DNA of 64,000 nucleotides from Alphaproteobacteria bacterium (GCA_016869215.1 VGEP01000012.1:1-64000); one strand, 5' to 3'; counted from the stretch's first letter, positions 1-10,114 are shown. Numbers and translations: made by a program. Notes: a model not told the origin generated them from the sequence alone.

Positions 1-313
1 GCGAACGCGGTGCGGCTGGAACGGGACGCGGCGACGGTGCGGCGGGCCTCGCCGGCGGTTCGGCGCGCCGCACCAGCGGACCGCGCGTCGAATCGCGCGC
101 CTGGCGCGCCGACTCGGCCTCGACCTTGCGGATCGCCTCTTCAAGCGCGAGCCGTTCGCGGGTGATCTCCGACTCGTCCAGCGCCGGCTGGACTCCGCGC
201 AGCTGCGCCACCAGCGCCGTGCGGGCCCGCTCATAGAGCGCACGCCGGTTCTCGCCGGTGTTCTTTTCGAGACCGGCAACGGCGCGGGCGATGAGCGGAT
301 GATAGTCGGCCAT
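1..313 (-). CDS. Conserved hypothetical protein, N-terminal part (cut by window edge)
   Basis: The ATG lies on the minus strand at 311-313 and the frame stays open to base 1, giving about 104 residues. The first 50 residues look helical (ALYERARTALVAQLRG), then a charged stretch rich in Glu and Arg (about 55-80) passes into a Pro/Ala/Arg-rich linker. From memory, proteins starting this way sit just downstream of purA in Bradyrhizobium relatives; I know no function. It follows purA on the same strand, separated by a 119-bp gap holding two palindromes, so it may be transcribed separately. The C-terminal domain lies outside the window. Confidence 0.75.
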   Translation of the reverse strand, partial: MADYHPLIARAVAGLEKNTGENRRALYERARTALVAQLRGVQPALDESEITRERLALEEAIRKVEAESARQARDSTRGPLVRRAEPPARPAAPSPRPVPAAPRS

Positions 314-334
314 CGTTTATGCGTTCCGCGCTAA

Positions 335-369
335 AGCAGAATGACGCTTCTGCGTATCGTCATTCTGCT
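335..369. terminator. 12-bp perfect hairpin downstream of purA
   Basis: AGCAGAATGACG (335-346) and its exact reverse complement CGTCATTCTGCT (358-369) are separated by 11 bases. It lies between purA and the next minus-strand gene. There is no strong T-run, so it may be a dispersed palindrome that stabilises or ends the purA transcript rather than a classical intrinsic terminator. Confidence 0.5.
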
Positions 370-384
370 CGATCTCCTTTGGTT

Positions 385-432
385 GAGCATGATCTCGTCC
401 GAAAACCGGTTCCCACTTTTCGGGATCATGCT

Positions 433-433
<1 letters not shown>
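385..433. repeat. Rhizobial GAGCATGATC-type palindromic element, copy 1
   Basis: GAGCATGATC (385-394) and GATCATGCTC (424-433) form the arms around a core containing AAAACCGGTTCCC. The same architecture occurs at 49303-49375. On the minus strand the purA stop codon TAG (433-435) reads straight into AGCATGATC, so the element abuts and partly supplies the stop. Confidence 0.7.
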
Positions 434-1731
<1,298 letters not shown>

Positions 1732-2044
1732 GCCGAATCCTTCCCCGGCCGGCGGCGTCCCCCGCTGCCGATGCCAACCCCTTGGGGCCCAATCTCGGAT
1801 AAAGGATGACAAATGGCCAGACAAGGCGGGCGGGGCCCGCCCGGGGCGGCGGCGGAAGGCCCATACCGTAGGGTTTTCAAGATGTTAACCAATCCGCCGC
1901 CCGGCCTGCACGCGGTGGCGAAAAGCGGCCGAAAGCGGACTGCGGGCGGACATTGAGCCGCTTCGTTCATTGGCGGCCGCGCGAACGCCGGCAAGCGGGA
2001 TTCGTTGTACGCTCGACGCCAAAAGTCTCCGCAGGAGAGCGCCC
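1732..2044. other. Divergent intergenic region between purA and the MBL-fold gene
   Basis: A 313-bp stretch without a supported gene. It must hold the promoters for purA (leftwards) and the hydrolase (rightwards). The only clear element is a Shine-Dalgarno-like CAGGAGAG ending about 7 bases before 2045. I see no PurR-type palindrome, riboswitch-like structure or small ORF that I would defend. Confidence 0.5.
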
Positions 2045-2971
2045 ATGCGCACGGTCCTGAAGCTCATCGCCGCAGCCATGGCGATCGCGGGTTCGGCGAC
2101 GGCTTTGCCGGCCCAAGGCCCGCAGCCCCCGATCGTCAAGGTCGAGAGGCTTCGCCAGATTTCGCCCCGCGTCCACATCATCCCCGACAACAGCGTTCCC
2201 GCCGTGCCCAACGTCGGCTTCGTGGTCGGCGAGCGCGCCGCGCTGGTGATCGACACCGGGCTGGGGCCCCCGAACGGCACCGCGGTCCACGAGGTCGCGC
2301 GGAAGCTCGCAGGCGCGAAGCCGCTCTATCTCGTCACCACCCACGTCCATCCCGAGCACGACCTCGGCGCCCAGGCGTTTCCGGCAACCACCACCCTGAT
2401 CCGCTCGGCCCGCCAGGTGAAGGACATTGCCGAGTTCGGCCTGCGGCTCGCCAATGTGTTCGCCGGGCGCTCCGCGGTTCACGCCGAGTTGCTGAAGGGC
2501 GCGGAGTTCCGCAAGGCCGACATCACGTTCGAGGACAGCCACGACCTCGACCTCGGCGGCGTCCGGGTGACGCTCATGGCGATGGGGCCGAACCACACGC
2601 TCGGCGACACTGCCGTCTGGATCGAAGCCGACCGCGTGCTGTTTTCCGGCGACGTCGCGATGCGCGCGCAGCCCGTGTTCTCGAGCCCCCATTCGAGCCA
2701 CCGCCATTGGCTCGCAAGCCTCGACCGGCTGGAGGCGCTGAAGCCCGCCATCGTGGTGCCAAGCCACGGCCCCACCGCCGACGGAACCATCTTCATCGGC
2801 GGCTATCGCAGCTATCTGGTGGAGGTGCGCGACCGCACCGCGGCGGCAAAGAAGGCCGGCCGCAGCGCCGAGCAGGCGGTGCAGGCCGTCACCGCAGCCT
2901 TCGGCGACCGCGCCCCCGACAAGGGACGCCTCGCCGGCGCGATCCGCGCGGCTTACGCCGAGGCGCCGTAA
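2045..2971 (+). CDS. Secreted metallo-beta-lactamase-fold hydrolase
   Basis: A 308-residue protein with a likely signal peptide (positively charged start, hydrophobic 5-22, ALPAQ cleavage region), so probably periplasmic. The MBL-fold metal sites are His100, His102, His105, His184 (NHTLGD), Asp203 (SGD) and His241 (PSHG). The signature reads HVHPEH, with Glu104 where the family usually has Asp (HxHxDH). The start at 2045 has CAGGAGAG in front; the longer upstream frame lacks both a ribosome site and the signal peptide. The substrate is unknown; such proteins include quinoprotein-associated hydrolases, lactonases and thioesterases. Convergent with serA. Confidence 0.85.
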   Translation: MRTVLKLIAAAMAIAGSATALPAQGPQPPIVKVERLRQISPRVHIIPDNSVPAVPNVGFVVGERAALVIDTGLGPPNGTAVHEVARKLAGAKPLYLVTTHVHPEHDLGAQAFPATTTLIRSARQVKDIAEFGLRLANVFAGRSAVHAELLKGAEFRKADITFEDSHDLDLGGVRVTLMAMGPNHTLGDTAVWIEADRVLFSGDVAMRAQPVFSSPHSSHRHWLASLDRLEALKPAIVVPSHGPTADGTIFIGGYRSYLVEVRDRTAAAKKAGRSAEQAVQAVTAAFGDRAPDKGRLAGAIRAAYAEAP

Positions 2972-3004
2972 GCGCGACGCTCGGGCCGGCGGATTGACGA
3001 GACC

Positions 3005-4591
3005 CTAAAACCTCAGCGCCCGCGCGTTCTGCACCTGCGGCAGCGCCCGCACCTTGGCGAGCACCGCCTCCGGCAGTTCGCCGTCGATCTCGATCAGCGC
3101 GATCGCGTTGCCGCCCGGCGCCTCGCGGCCGACGTGGAAGGTCGCGATGTTGATGCCGGCGTCGCCCAGCGTCGAGGAGAACTTGCCGATGAAGCCCGGC
3201 TTGTCGAGGTTGGTGATGTAGATCATCGAGGGGCCGAACTCCGCGTCCATACGGATGCCCTTGATGTTGACGATGCGCGGGCGGCCGTCGGCGAACACCG
3301 TGCCGGAAACGTGCCGCTCCTGCCGCTCGGTCGTCACCGTGACCGTGATCAGGCTTTCGTAGTCGCCCGCCGCCTCGCGCGTCACCTCCTCGATCACGAT
3401 GCCGCGCTCTTTCGCCACCACCGGCGCGGACACCACGTTGATGTCCTGCAGCATCGGCCGCAGCAGGCCCGCGATCGCCGCCGACGTCAGCGCCTTGGTG
3501 TTCATGGCCGCGACCGCGCCCTCGTAGGCGATCTGCACCTTGCTGATGCCGGTCTCGGTGAGCTGGCCCGCGAACGAGCCGAGCTTCTCGGCGAGCGCCA
3601 CGAAGGGCTTCAGCCGCGGCGCCTCCTCCGCGGTGATCGAGGGAAAGTTGACGGCGTTGGAGATCGCGCCGCGCAAGAGATAATCCGACATCTGCTCGGC
3701 GACCTGCAGCGCGACGTTCTCCTGCGCTTCCGAGGTCGACGCGCCGAGGTGCGGCGTGCACACCACGTTCGGCAGCGTGAACAGCGGATTGCTGGTCGCC
3801 GGCTCCTCGACGAACACGTCGAAGGCCGCGCCCGCGACCTGGCCGGATTTGAGCGCGTCGTACAGCGCCGCCTCGTCGACCAGCCCGCCGCGCGCGCAAT
3901 TGATAATGCGCACGCCCTTTTTCATTTTCTTGATCGCGGCGGCGTCGATGACGTTCCTGGTCTTGTCGGTCAGCGGCGTGTGCAGCGTGATGAAGTCGGC
4001 GCGGCGGAACAATTCGTCGAGTTCCACCTTTTCCACGCCGAGGTCCATCGCCCGCTCCGGCGACAGGAACGGATCGTAGGCGATCACCTTCATCTTCAGG
4101 CCGATGGCGCGGTCGGCGACGATCGAGCCGATGTTGCCGCAGCCGATCACGCCGAGCGTCTTGCCGAAAATCTCGACGCCCATGAACTTGTTCTTCTCCC
4201 ACTTGCCGGCGCGGGTCGACACGTCGGCCTCGGGAATCTGCCGCGCCAGCGCCAGCATCAGCGAGATCGCGTGCTCTGCGGTGGTGATGGAATTGCCGAA
4301 CGGCGTGTTCATGACGATCACGCCGCGCGCGGTAGCCGCCGGAATGTCGACGTTGTCGACGCCGATGCCGGCGCGGCCGATGACTTTGAGGCTTTTCGCC
4401 TTCTCCAGAATCTTCGGCGACACTTTCGTGGCCGAACGGATCGCAAGGCCGTCGTAGTTGCCGACGATCTCGGCAAGCTTGTCCTTGTCCTTGCCGAGGT
4501 TCGGCTGGAAGTCGACCTCGATGCCGCGGTCCTTGAAAATCTGGACGGCGGCGGGCGAGAGAGCGTCGGAGATGAGAACGCGGGGGGCCAT
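3005..4591 (-). CDS. serA: D-3-phosphoglycerate dehydrogenase, long form
   Basis: Oxidises 3-phosphoglycerate to 3-phosphohydroxypyruvate with NAD, the first step of serine synthesis. At 528 residues it is the long form, with substrate and NAD domains, an intervening ASB domain and a C-terminal ACT domain (from about 455, MIYITNLDKPGFIGKF) that usually mediates serine feedback. The NAD loop is GCGNIG (150-155); catalytic residues are Arg234 (CARGG), Glu263 (VEEP) and His281 (TPHLGAS). It lies downstream of serC on the same strand, separated by a 165-bp gap filled largely by a GC-rich repeat, so a serC-serA transcription unit is likely. Confidence 0.96.
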   Translation of the reverse strand: MAPRVLISDALSPAAVQIFKDRGIEVDFQPNLGKDKDKLAEIVGNYDGLAIRSATKVSPKILEKAKSLKVIGRAGIGVDNVDIPAATARGVIVMNTPFGNSITTAEHAISLMLALARQIPEADVSTRAGKWEKNKFMGVEIFGKTLGVIGCGNIGSIVADRAIGLKMKVIAYDPFLSPERAMDLGVEKVELDELFRRADFITLHTPLTDKTRNVIDAAAIKKMKKGVRIINCARGGLVDEAALYDALKSGQVAGAAFDVFVEEPATSNPLFTLPNVVCTPHLGASTSEAQENVALQVAEQMSDYLLRGAISNAVNFPSITAEEAPRLKPFVALAEKLGSFAGQLTETGISKVQIAYEGAVAAMNTKALTSAAIAGLLRPMLQDINVVSAPVVAKERGIVIEEVTREAAGDYESLITVTVTTERQERHVSGTVFADGRPRIVNIKGIRMDAEFGPSMIYITNLDKPGFIGKFSSTLGDAGINIATFHVGREAPGGNAIALIEIDGELPEAVLAKVRALPQVQNARALRF

Positions 4592-4619
4592 ATCGGGCTC
4601 CGGTGTTTCGGCTTGCGCA

Positions 4620-4748
4620 GCCCCTCTCCCCTTGCGGGAGTGGGGCGCGCGACAGCGCGGGTGAGGGGTCGGCAGCGGTGAGGGCCTTCCCCCTCACCCG
4701 GCGCGCGCCTTCAGCGCGCGCCACCCTCTCCCTCAAGGGGAGAGGGTA
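4620..4748. repeat. CCCTCTCCCC-type dispersed GC-rich element, copy A
   Basis: Lies between serC and serA. CCCCTCTCCC at one end pairs with GGGGAGAGGG at the other, with internal GCGCGC-rich palindromic segments and the inner pair GTGAGGGG / CCCCTCAC. Related copies are at 26151-26280 and 37565-37670. It resembles the mobile palindromic units common between genes in Rhizobiales. Confidence 0.7.
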
Positions 4749-4756
4749 ACTAGCGG

Positions 4757-5926
4757 CTAGGCCGCCTTGGGCAGCGCGTCTCGCGCTTCGGCGTAGGCCC
4801 AGTCGAGCCAGAGCGTGAGCGCCTCGACGTCGGCGGCCTCCACGGTCGAGCCGCACCAGATGCGAAGCCCGGGCGGCGCGTCGCGGTATGCGTCGATGTC
4901 GTAGGCGACGCCTTCCTTTTCGAGCGCCGCGGCGAGACCCTTGACGAACTTCGCCTGCGCGTCGGCCGGCAAAGCCAGCACCGCCGGATCGACCACCTTG
5001 AGACAGACCGAAGTGTTGGAGCGGATCGCGGGATTGCCGGTGAGGAACGCGACCCACGGCGTGACCGCGACCCAGTCGGCGACCGCCTTCGCGTTGGCGT
5101 CGGCGCGCGCCATCAGGCCTTTCAGCCCGCCCGCGTTCTTCGCCCACACCAGCGCGTCGAGATAGTCCTCGACGCACAGCATCGACGGCGTGTTGATGGT
5201 CGCGCCCTCGAAAATGTCCTCGCTGATCTTGCCGCCCTTGGTGAGCCGGAAGATCTTCGGGATCGGCCATGCCGGCGTGTGGCTCTCCAGGCGCTGCACC
5301 GCGCGCGGCGACAGCACGATCATGCCGTGCGCGGCTTCGCCGCCCAGCGCCTTCTGCCAGGAGAACGTGACCACATCGAGCTTGGCCCAATCGAGCGGCT
5401 GAGAGAACGCGGCGGAGGTGGCGTCGCAGATCGTCAGGCCCTTGCGGTCGGCCTTGATCCAGTCGGCGTTCGGAACGCGCGCGCCGGAGGTGGTGCCGTT
5501 CCAGGTGAACACCACGTCGGTGTCGGTATCGGCTTTCGAAAGATCGGGAATCTCGCCATACGGCGCTTTGAGTACCGTCACGTCCTTGAGCTTCAGCTCC
5601 TTCTGGACGTCGCCGACCCAGCCTTCGCCGAACGACTCCCAGGCCAGCATGGTGACCGGGCGCGGGCCGAGCAGCGACCACAGCGCCATCTCGACCGCGC
5701 CGGTGTCGGAGGCCGGCACGATGCCGATGCGGTAATCCGCCGGCACCTCCAGCACTTCGCGGGTCAGGTCGATGGCGCGCTTGAGCTTCGCCTTGCCGAT
5801 CTTGGATCGGTGCGAGCGTCCCAGAACTGCGTCGGTGAGGGCTTGGAGACTCCAGCCGGGGCGCTTGGCGCAGGGGCCGGACGAAAAGTGCGGGGTGACC
5901 GGCCGCACGCCGGGCTTGTTCGCCAT
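4757..5926 (-). CDS. serC: Phosphoserine aminotransferase
   Basis: PLP enzyme that converts 3-phosphohydroxypyruvate and glutamate to phosphoserine and 2-oxoglutarate. The 389-residue length fits the alphaproteobacterial branch, which is longer than the E. coli enzyme. The start [21 protein letters not shown] carries the family N-terminal FSSGP motif. The PLP lysine is Lys192 in [10 protein letters not shown], with CDATSAAF (168-174) upstream as expected for the cofactor pocket. It is the first gene of the leftward serC-serA pair. The weaker N-terminal similarity to enteric SerC is normal for this branch. Confidence 0.95.
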   Translation of the reverse strand: MANKPGVRPVTPHFSSGPCAKRPGWSLQALTDAVLGRSHRSKIGKAKLKRAIDLTREVLEVPADYRIGIVPASDTGAVEMALWSLLGPRPVTMLAWESFGEGWVGDVQKELKLKDVTVLKAPYGEIPDLSKADTDTDVVFTWNGTTSGARVPNADWIKADRKGLTICDATSAAFSQPLDWAKLDVVTFSWQKALGGEAAHGMIVLSPRAVQRLESHTPAWPIPKIFRLTKGGKISEDIFEGATINTPSMLCVEDYLDALVWAKNAGGLKGLMARADANAKAVADWVAVTPWVAFLTGNPAIRSNTSVCLKVVDPAVLALPADAQAKFVKGLAAALEKEGVAYDIDAYRDAPPGLRIWCGSTVEAADVEALTLWLDWAYAEARDALPKAA

Positions 5927-6048
5927 GAGTCTATCCTTCCAGATAGAAGCCCCTCGTTGGGGAGGGGTGTCCCACCGCGGGAGATAGAGAACGCAATGCC
6001 CCGCGTCAAGCCGCCGCGGCGCGCGTCAGCCAAAAGGCGGAGGCAGCG

Positions 6049-6765
6049 TCAATCCAGCTGGTAGCGGAAACCCACCCTCACCTCCTGCGCCGAGATATTG
6101 CGGAAGGTGGCGATGTTTCCGAGCGAATCGTGGGCGCTGACGGCATTGCCGAGATTCAGATATCGGTAACCAACGTCGATATCCCAGCGCGGCAGGATCC
6201 GGTAGCTGATGCCCGCCATCGCGGCCCAGGCCAGATTCCATTTGGTCCCGACCTGCACCAGCTGGTTCGGCAAGGCCGTGTTCCGGTAGTCGTAGGTGCG
6301 CGTGTACGAGACGCCGGCGCCGGCGCCCACATAGGGCGTCAGCCGGTACCAGGTGCCGAGGTCGAAATAGCCGTTCGCCAGAATCGCCGTGGTGTCGATG
6401 CTGGTCGTGTACTGGGGCTGGGCGGCCGCGCCCTGGGTCGTGGCCTTGACCTTCACCGGCGCGCTGTAGTCGATCGTCATGTCGCCGCGGAACCAGCGGT
6501 GCTTGAATCCCGCGCCGGCGCCGGCCGACACCGCGTTGCCGATCGAGTGGCTGCGGACCGTAGCGGTCACGTCGACGTGGTCGAGGCGGTTGATGCGATA
6601 GCCGATGTCGCCGCGCAGGTACCAGCCCGAGCGGTACTCGCGCGCCTGCGGCGACGGCTCGTCGTCGTCCTGCGGCCAGAGTCCGGGCGCGTCGGCGGCG
6701 TGCGCGTTCGCGGCAAACGCGAGCGCCACGGCTGCGGCGGCGGCAAGCTTCAGGACATTGGCCAT
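6049..6765 (-). CDS. Outer-membrane beta-barrel protein (Omp25/OmpW-like), paralog 1
   Basis: A 238-residue precursor with a clear signal peptide (1-24, ending AHAADAPG). The mature part alternates polar and aromatic residues in strand-sized blocks typical of small 8-stranded barrels: SGWYLRGDIGY, GTWYRLTPYVGAGAGVSY, WNLAWAAMAGISY, DIDVGYRYLNLG, and the closing VRVGFRYQLD. This fits the opacity/Omp25 family abundant in Rhizobiales; a structural or host-interaction role is known for some members and unproven here. The last residue is Asp rather than the usual Phe. It follows its paralog at 6791 on the same strand, 25 bases apart, implying a tandem duplication. Confidence 0.88.
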   Translation of the reverse strand: MANVLKLAAAAAVALAFAANAHAADAPGLWPQDDDEPSPQAREYRSGWYLRGDIGYRINRLDHVDVTATVRSHSIGNAVSAGAGAGFKHRWFRGDMTIDYSAPVKVKATTQGAAAQPQYTTSIDTTAILANGYFDLGTWYRLTPYVGAGAGVSYTRTYDYRNTALPNQLVQVGTKWNLAWAAMAGISYRILPRWDIDVGYRYLNLGNAVSAHDSLGNIATFRNISAQEVRVGFRYQLD

Positions 6766-6790
6766 GGGGCGTTCCGGGTCGGCGGTTCGC

Positions 6791-7594
6791 TCAGCCCCGC
6801 CGCATCAGCGGCGGCAGCAAATAGGGGTCGTGGTGCTTCATGGGCGGTTCGAGCATCCAGCGCACGCCGAACCTCAGATCGTGCGAGGTGATGTCCTTGA
6901 AGTGCAGCGGGTTGTAGATGTTGTTGACACCTTGGAAGGTCTTGATGTCGCCGCTCATGGCGTCGCCCAGGCTGACGTAGCGATAGGCGAACTCCAGCGA
7001 CAGGCTGGAATTGACCTTGTAGGCGACGCCGGCGTGCGCGGCCCAGGCGAAGTTCCACTTCGACGCGGTGTCGGCATAGGCGACGCTCGGCGTCATCGTG
7101 CCAACGTCCATGAAATTGCTGATCGTGTTGTAGGACGCGCCGATGCCGACGCCGACGAACGGCGTGAACGAATACCAGGTGCCGAGATCGACATAGACGT
7201 TGGCGAGAGCGAGCCACTCGGACTTCGATCCGCGGTATTCGTTCGTGCTGGTCGTGCCGACGATATCGAAACCGTGGAAGTTCGCCTTGCCGCGATACTC
7301 GCCGGTCACGTCGAAGCGCAGCCAGTTGTTGAACTGGTATCCGATGCCGAGGCCGAAGATCGGCGCGCTGTCGAAGTCCTTGTGGACGACCCTCACCGCG
7401 GAGGTGAACAGCGCGTTGTCCAGCTTCTTGACCTTCTGGTTGCTCATTCCGATGTCGCCGCGCAGGTACCAGCCCGAGGCTTCGGGGATCGGCGGCGCAT
7501 AAACCGGGGGCAATTGCGGCATGTCGGCCGCGCGGGCTGCGGTCAGAGACATCGCAGCCAAGGCAACGAACGCCACGACCCTTACGCTCACCAT
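6791..7594 (-). CDS. Outer-membrane beta-barrel protein (Omp25/OmpW-like), paralog 2
   Basis: A 267-residue relative of the next gene with signal peptide 1-22 (ARAADMPQ). It shares the blocks SGWYLRGDIG, LGTWYSFTPFVGVGIGASY, KWNFAWAAHAGVAYK and LEFAYRYVSLGDA with paralog 1, plus a closing HDLRFGVRWML strand. A Pro/Met/Arg tail after the barrel (EPPMKHHDPYLLPPLMRRG) is unusual because most barrels end at the last strand with an aromatic residue. It is first in the leftward pair; the 250-bp region in front presumably holds the promoter. Confidence 0.88.
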   Translation of the reverse strand: MVSVRVVAFVALAAMSLTAARAADMPQLPPVYAPPIPEASGWYLRGDIGMSNQKVKKLDNALFTSAVRVVHKDFDSAPIFGLGIGYQFNNWLRFDVTGEYRGKANFHGFDIVGTTSTNEYRGSKSEWLALANVYVDLGTWYSFTPFVGVGIGASYNTISNFMDVGTMTPSVAYADTASKWNFAWAAHAGVAYKVNSSLSLEFAYRYVSLGDAMSGDIKTFQGVNNIYNPLHFKDITSHDLRFGVRWMLEPPMKHHDPYLLPPLMRRG

Positions 7595-7757
7595 GACATC
7601 ACCCTCTCGTCCGGCCGGGACGCACTGCGACTCGGCGTGGATGAACTCGACGGAGGCGAAGATGCCAGCGAATGTTTAAGCGAGGATTAACCTTAACTCT
7701 TAACCGTGTTCCTTAACGAAGGCCGTTCGCGCGCCGGCGCGATCCGCGCAAACGCAG

Positions 7758-7788
7758 AAGCCGCGCCGGTTTTCGCACCGCGCGGCTT
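7758..7788 (-). terminator. Hairpin downstream of the diguanylate cyclase gene
   Basis: AAGCCGCGC (7758-7766) pairs with GCGCGGCTT (7780-7788) around a 13-base loop, just beyond the diguanylate cyclase stop. Only a short T-run follows. It is part of a roughly 85-bp segment (7759-7844) repeated at 9529-9613. Confidence 0.55.
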
Positions 7789-7844
7789 TGCGCATTTCAG
7801 CAATCGTTAAGGCCGGTTCACCAATGCGGCGGCGCGGACCGCGC
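7759..7844. repeat. Imperfect direct repeat, copy 1 (3' side of the diguanylate cyclase gene)
   Basis: Shares in the same order with 9529-9613: AGCCGCGCCGG, CGCGGCT, a TTCAGCAATCGT block and AATGCGGCGGCGCGGACC. The copies lie on either side of the cyclase gene in the same orientation, about 1.77 kb apart. Confidence 0.75.
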
Positions 7845-9361
7845 TAGGCCGCGTCGCGTTGGGCTGCGGCGAAGCGACCGGCGATCTCGACGCGGTCGCG
7901 GCCGCCGGTCTTGGCTTCGTACAGGGCGCTGTCCGCAAGCTTGACGAGGTCGCGCGGTTCCAGTCCCTGCCGCGGGATCATGCATGCCACACCGATGCTG
8001 ACCGTGGGCACGCTGTCGGGTCTTTCGTGCTGGGCTTTGCGAAGTGCCGTCAGACTTGAACGAATCGCCTCGGCGCGCACCGCCGCTTCCGCAGGGGCCA
8101 GACCCGGCAACAGGACGGCGAACTCCTCCCCTCCATAACGCGCGCACATCTCCGACGCGCGCCGGATGTTGAGCCTGATGCAGTCCGCGATTGCAGCGAG
8201 CGCGGCATCGCCCGCTTGATGGCCGAAGGCATCGTTGTAGGCCTTGAAATGGTCGGCATCGAGCATGAGCAGCGACACCGGCGTCCGCGACCGCATCGCC
8301 CTGTTCCATTCGCGTGCAAACGCAGCGTCGAGGGCACGGCGGTTGGCGATGCCCGTCAGGCTATCCGTGGTCGCCATCGCCGCCATTCGCGCTTCGGCTT
8401 CGCCGTGCTTGCGCAGCGCGCGGACCAGGAATCCGAGCAGCATCAGGTTGATCGCGCAAAGCGATACGGCCAAGGCGCCGAGCAGCCAGGCTTTCCTGCG
8501 CCACGGCGCGTAAATATCGTCGGTCGCGAGATTGTAGCTGAGAATCAACGGATAGTCGGCGATGCGCCGGAACACGAACATACGCTCCACGCCGTCAAGC
8601 CCGCCCACCTTTTCGAACCATCCGCTGGAAGCGGCCGAAATGCGCTCATAAGCCGGAGTCCCGGCAAAGCTGCGTCCGATCAGCTCGGGCAGGAACGGCG
8701 CGCGCATGATCAGTTCGCCGCTGTCGCGGATCAGCGTGACGGTGTCGCGCGGTCCGAGATTGATCTGGCTGAACATGGACGCGAAATAGCTGAGGCGCAT
8801 GCTGCCTGCGACGACTCCCGTGAAACGCCCTTTATCGTCGGTAAGCGTCCGGCTGATCGCGATATAGTCGCCGTCGATCGCGCGCCAGGGTTGGCTTACG
8901 TAGAATCCGGCTCGCGGGTTCCGCTTGAGCGCGAGAAAGTAGTCGCGCTCGGAATGGTCCTCCGGCATCGGAACCCAAATGCGGGAGTCGTGGGTCAGCG
9001 TGCCGTTGCGGTCCAGGACGACGATCGAGCCCATGTCCTTGGCCGAGGCCGAACGGTCGAACAGCACCCGTTGGCGCAGCTCCGGGTCCAGGGCGTCGAT
9101 GCCGTGCATCTTCAATCCGTCGACGACCGCCTCCAGCGAAATCCCGTAGAGTTCCAGGTTGCGTTCGATCTCCGAACTCATCGAGGCGACGACATTCTGC
9201 GCGGCGAGGCGCGCCTGATCGCGGTCGCGACTGCGGCTTTCCCAGAGGCCCAGCGCAAAGAGCGCGCAGAACGCCACGGTGATCGCGCTGCCCAGCGCAA
9301 CCAGACGCCCGGCGCTGTCGCGCGCCGGCGCCACCGGTTCGGAGGTCGTTGCGGTATTCAT
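7844..9361 (-). CDS. Membrane diguanylate cyclase with Cache-like sensor
   Basis: A 505-residue protein predicted to make cyclic-di-GMP. TM1 (about 20-40) and TM2 (about 291-313) flank a periplasmic region that resembles a PDC/Cache sensor (YFLALKRNPRAGFYVSQPWR near 141-160). The GGDEF domain follows: LDADHFKAYND (367-377) and the active motif GGEEF (410-414). The inhibitory I-site position, usually RxxD, reads RASE (401-404). The ATG at 9361 is preferred because GGGAC lies just upstream; the frame extends 45 codons further without a good site. It stands alone between outer-membrane genes and bfr and is bracketed by direct repeats. Confidence 0.92.
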   Translation of the reverse strand: MNTATTSEPVAPARDSAGRLVALGSAITVAFCALFALGLWESRSRDRDQARLAAQNVVASMSSEIERNLELYGISLEAVVDGLKMHGIDALDPELRQRVLFDRSASAKDMGSIVVLDRNGTLTHDSRIWVPMPEDHSERDYFLALKRNPRAGFYVSQPWRAIDGDYIAISRTLTDDKGRFTGVVAGSMRLSYFASMFSQINLGPRDTVTLIRDSGELIMRAPFLPELIGRSFAGTPAYERISAASSGWFEKVGGLDGVERMFVFRRIADYPLILSYNLATDDIYAPWRRKAWLLGALAVSLCAINLMLLGFLVRALRKHGEAEARMAAMATTDSLTGIANRRALDAAFAREWNRAMRSRTPVSLLMLDADHFKAYNDAFGHQAGDAALAAIADCIRLNIRRASEMCARYGGEEFAVLLPGLAPAEAAVRAEAIRSSLTALRKAQHERPDSVPTVSIGVACMIPRQGLEPRDLVKLADSALYEAKTGGRDRVEIAGRFAAAQRDAA

Positions 9362-9516
9362 CCCCAGGTCCCGTCCCTTAATCCACACTAGGGATGCGGG
9401 ATTTAGAATCGCGGCTCCGATTGCAGAGGATTTGACGAACGGCCTTAAGGTCTCGGCAACCAAGTTTGGGCGCGAGGCCAACGCGTGGAATGCCATTGGC
9501 GCGCCACAGGCGGCTC

Positions 9517-9558
9517 AAAAACGCCGCGAGCCGCGCCGGCTTTTGTCCGGCGCGGCTC
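9517..9558 (-). terminator. Intrinsic terminator of bfr
   Basis: On the minus strand a 12-bp perfect stem (GAGCCGCGCCGG / CCGGCGCGGCTC, 9528-9539 and 9547-9558) with a 7-base loop is followed by GCGGCGTTTTT (T-run at 9517-9521). This is the best intrinsic terminator in the window; it separates bfr from the cyclase gene. Confidence 0.75.
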
Positions 9559-9613
9559 TGCACACTTCAGCAATCGTAAGACGGGTCGGCAATGCGGCGG
9601 CGCGGACCGCGCG
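9529..9613. repeat. Imperfect direct repeat, copy 2 (5' side of the diguanylate cyclase gene)
   Basis: Partner of 7759-7844. It overlaps the bfr terminator, which suggests the shared unit is a terminator-like segment. See the matching finding. Confidence 0.75.
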
Positions 9614-9625
9614 TCGGGCGCGCGC

Positions 9626-10114
9626 TCAATCGCTGCTGTCGCCGAGCTTGCCGATGTGATGCTGCGAGTAGAGTTCGACGCCGAGCTTGGCGACCAGATC
9701 GATCTGGGTTTCGAGGAAGTCGATGTGCTCCTCCTCGTCGTGCATCAGCTTCTCGAACAGGTCGCGCGACACGTAATCGCGCACCGCGTGGCAGTGCGTC
9801 GCCGCCTCCTCGTAGAGCGCACGCGCGGAAATCTCGGCCTTGAGGTCGCAGTCCAGCACCTCCTTGACGTTCTGGCCGATGTGCAGCGGATCGAGCACCT
9901 GCATGTTGGGGAAGCCGTCGAGGAAGATGATCCGCTCGATCAGCTTGTCGGCGTGCTCCATCTCCTCGATCGATTCCTTGCGCCAGTATTTGGCGAGGTC
10001 CTTGAGGCCCCAGTTGTCCAACAGCCGGTAGTGCAGCCAGTACTGGTTGACGGCGGTGAGCTCGTGACGAAGCCCCTTGTTGAGATAATCGACGACTTTG
10101 GCATCGCCCTTCAT
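9626..10114 (-). CDS. bfr: Bacterioferritin
   Basis: Iron-storage 24-mer subunit with di-iron ferroxidase activity, 162 residues. Ferroxidase ligands are in place: Glu18 ([10 protein letters not shown]), Glu51 and His54 (EEMEHADK), and the later [11 protein letters not shown] motif. Met52 is the haem-binding methionine that separates Bfr from haem-free ferritins. The start at 10114 has AGGAG 5-6 bases upstream; the upstream extension of the frame is not ferritin-like. bfd lies upstream on the same strand, 171 bp away, so storage and release functions are adjacent. A strong terminator follows. Confidence 0.96.
   Translation of the reverse strand: MKGDAKVVDYLNKGLRHELTAVNQYWLHYRLLDNWGLKDLAKYWRKESIEEMEHADKLIERIIFLDGFPNMQVLDPLHIGQNVKEVLDCDLKAEISARALYEEAATHCHAVRDYVSRDLFEKLMHDEEEHIDFLETQIDLVAKLGVELYSQHHIGKLGDSSD

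Noticed and set aside
2889-5681. 930-residue open frame antisense to serA and serC
   Set aside because: Arg/Gly/Ala-rich shadow of two certain genes, as expected at high GC; no domain visible.
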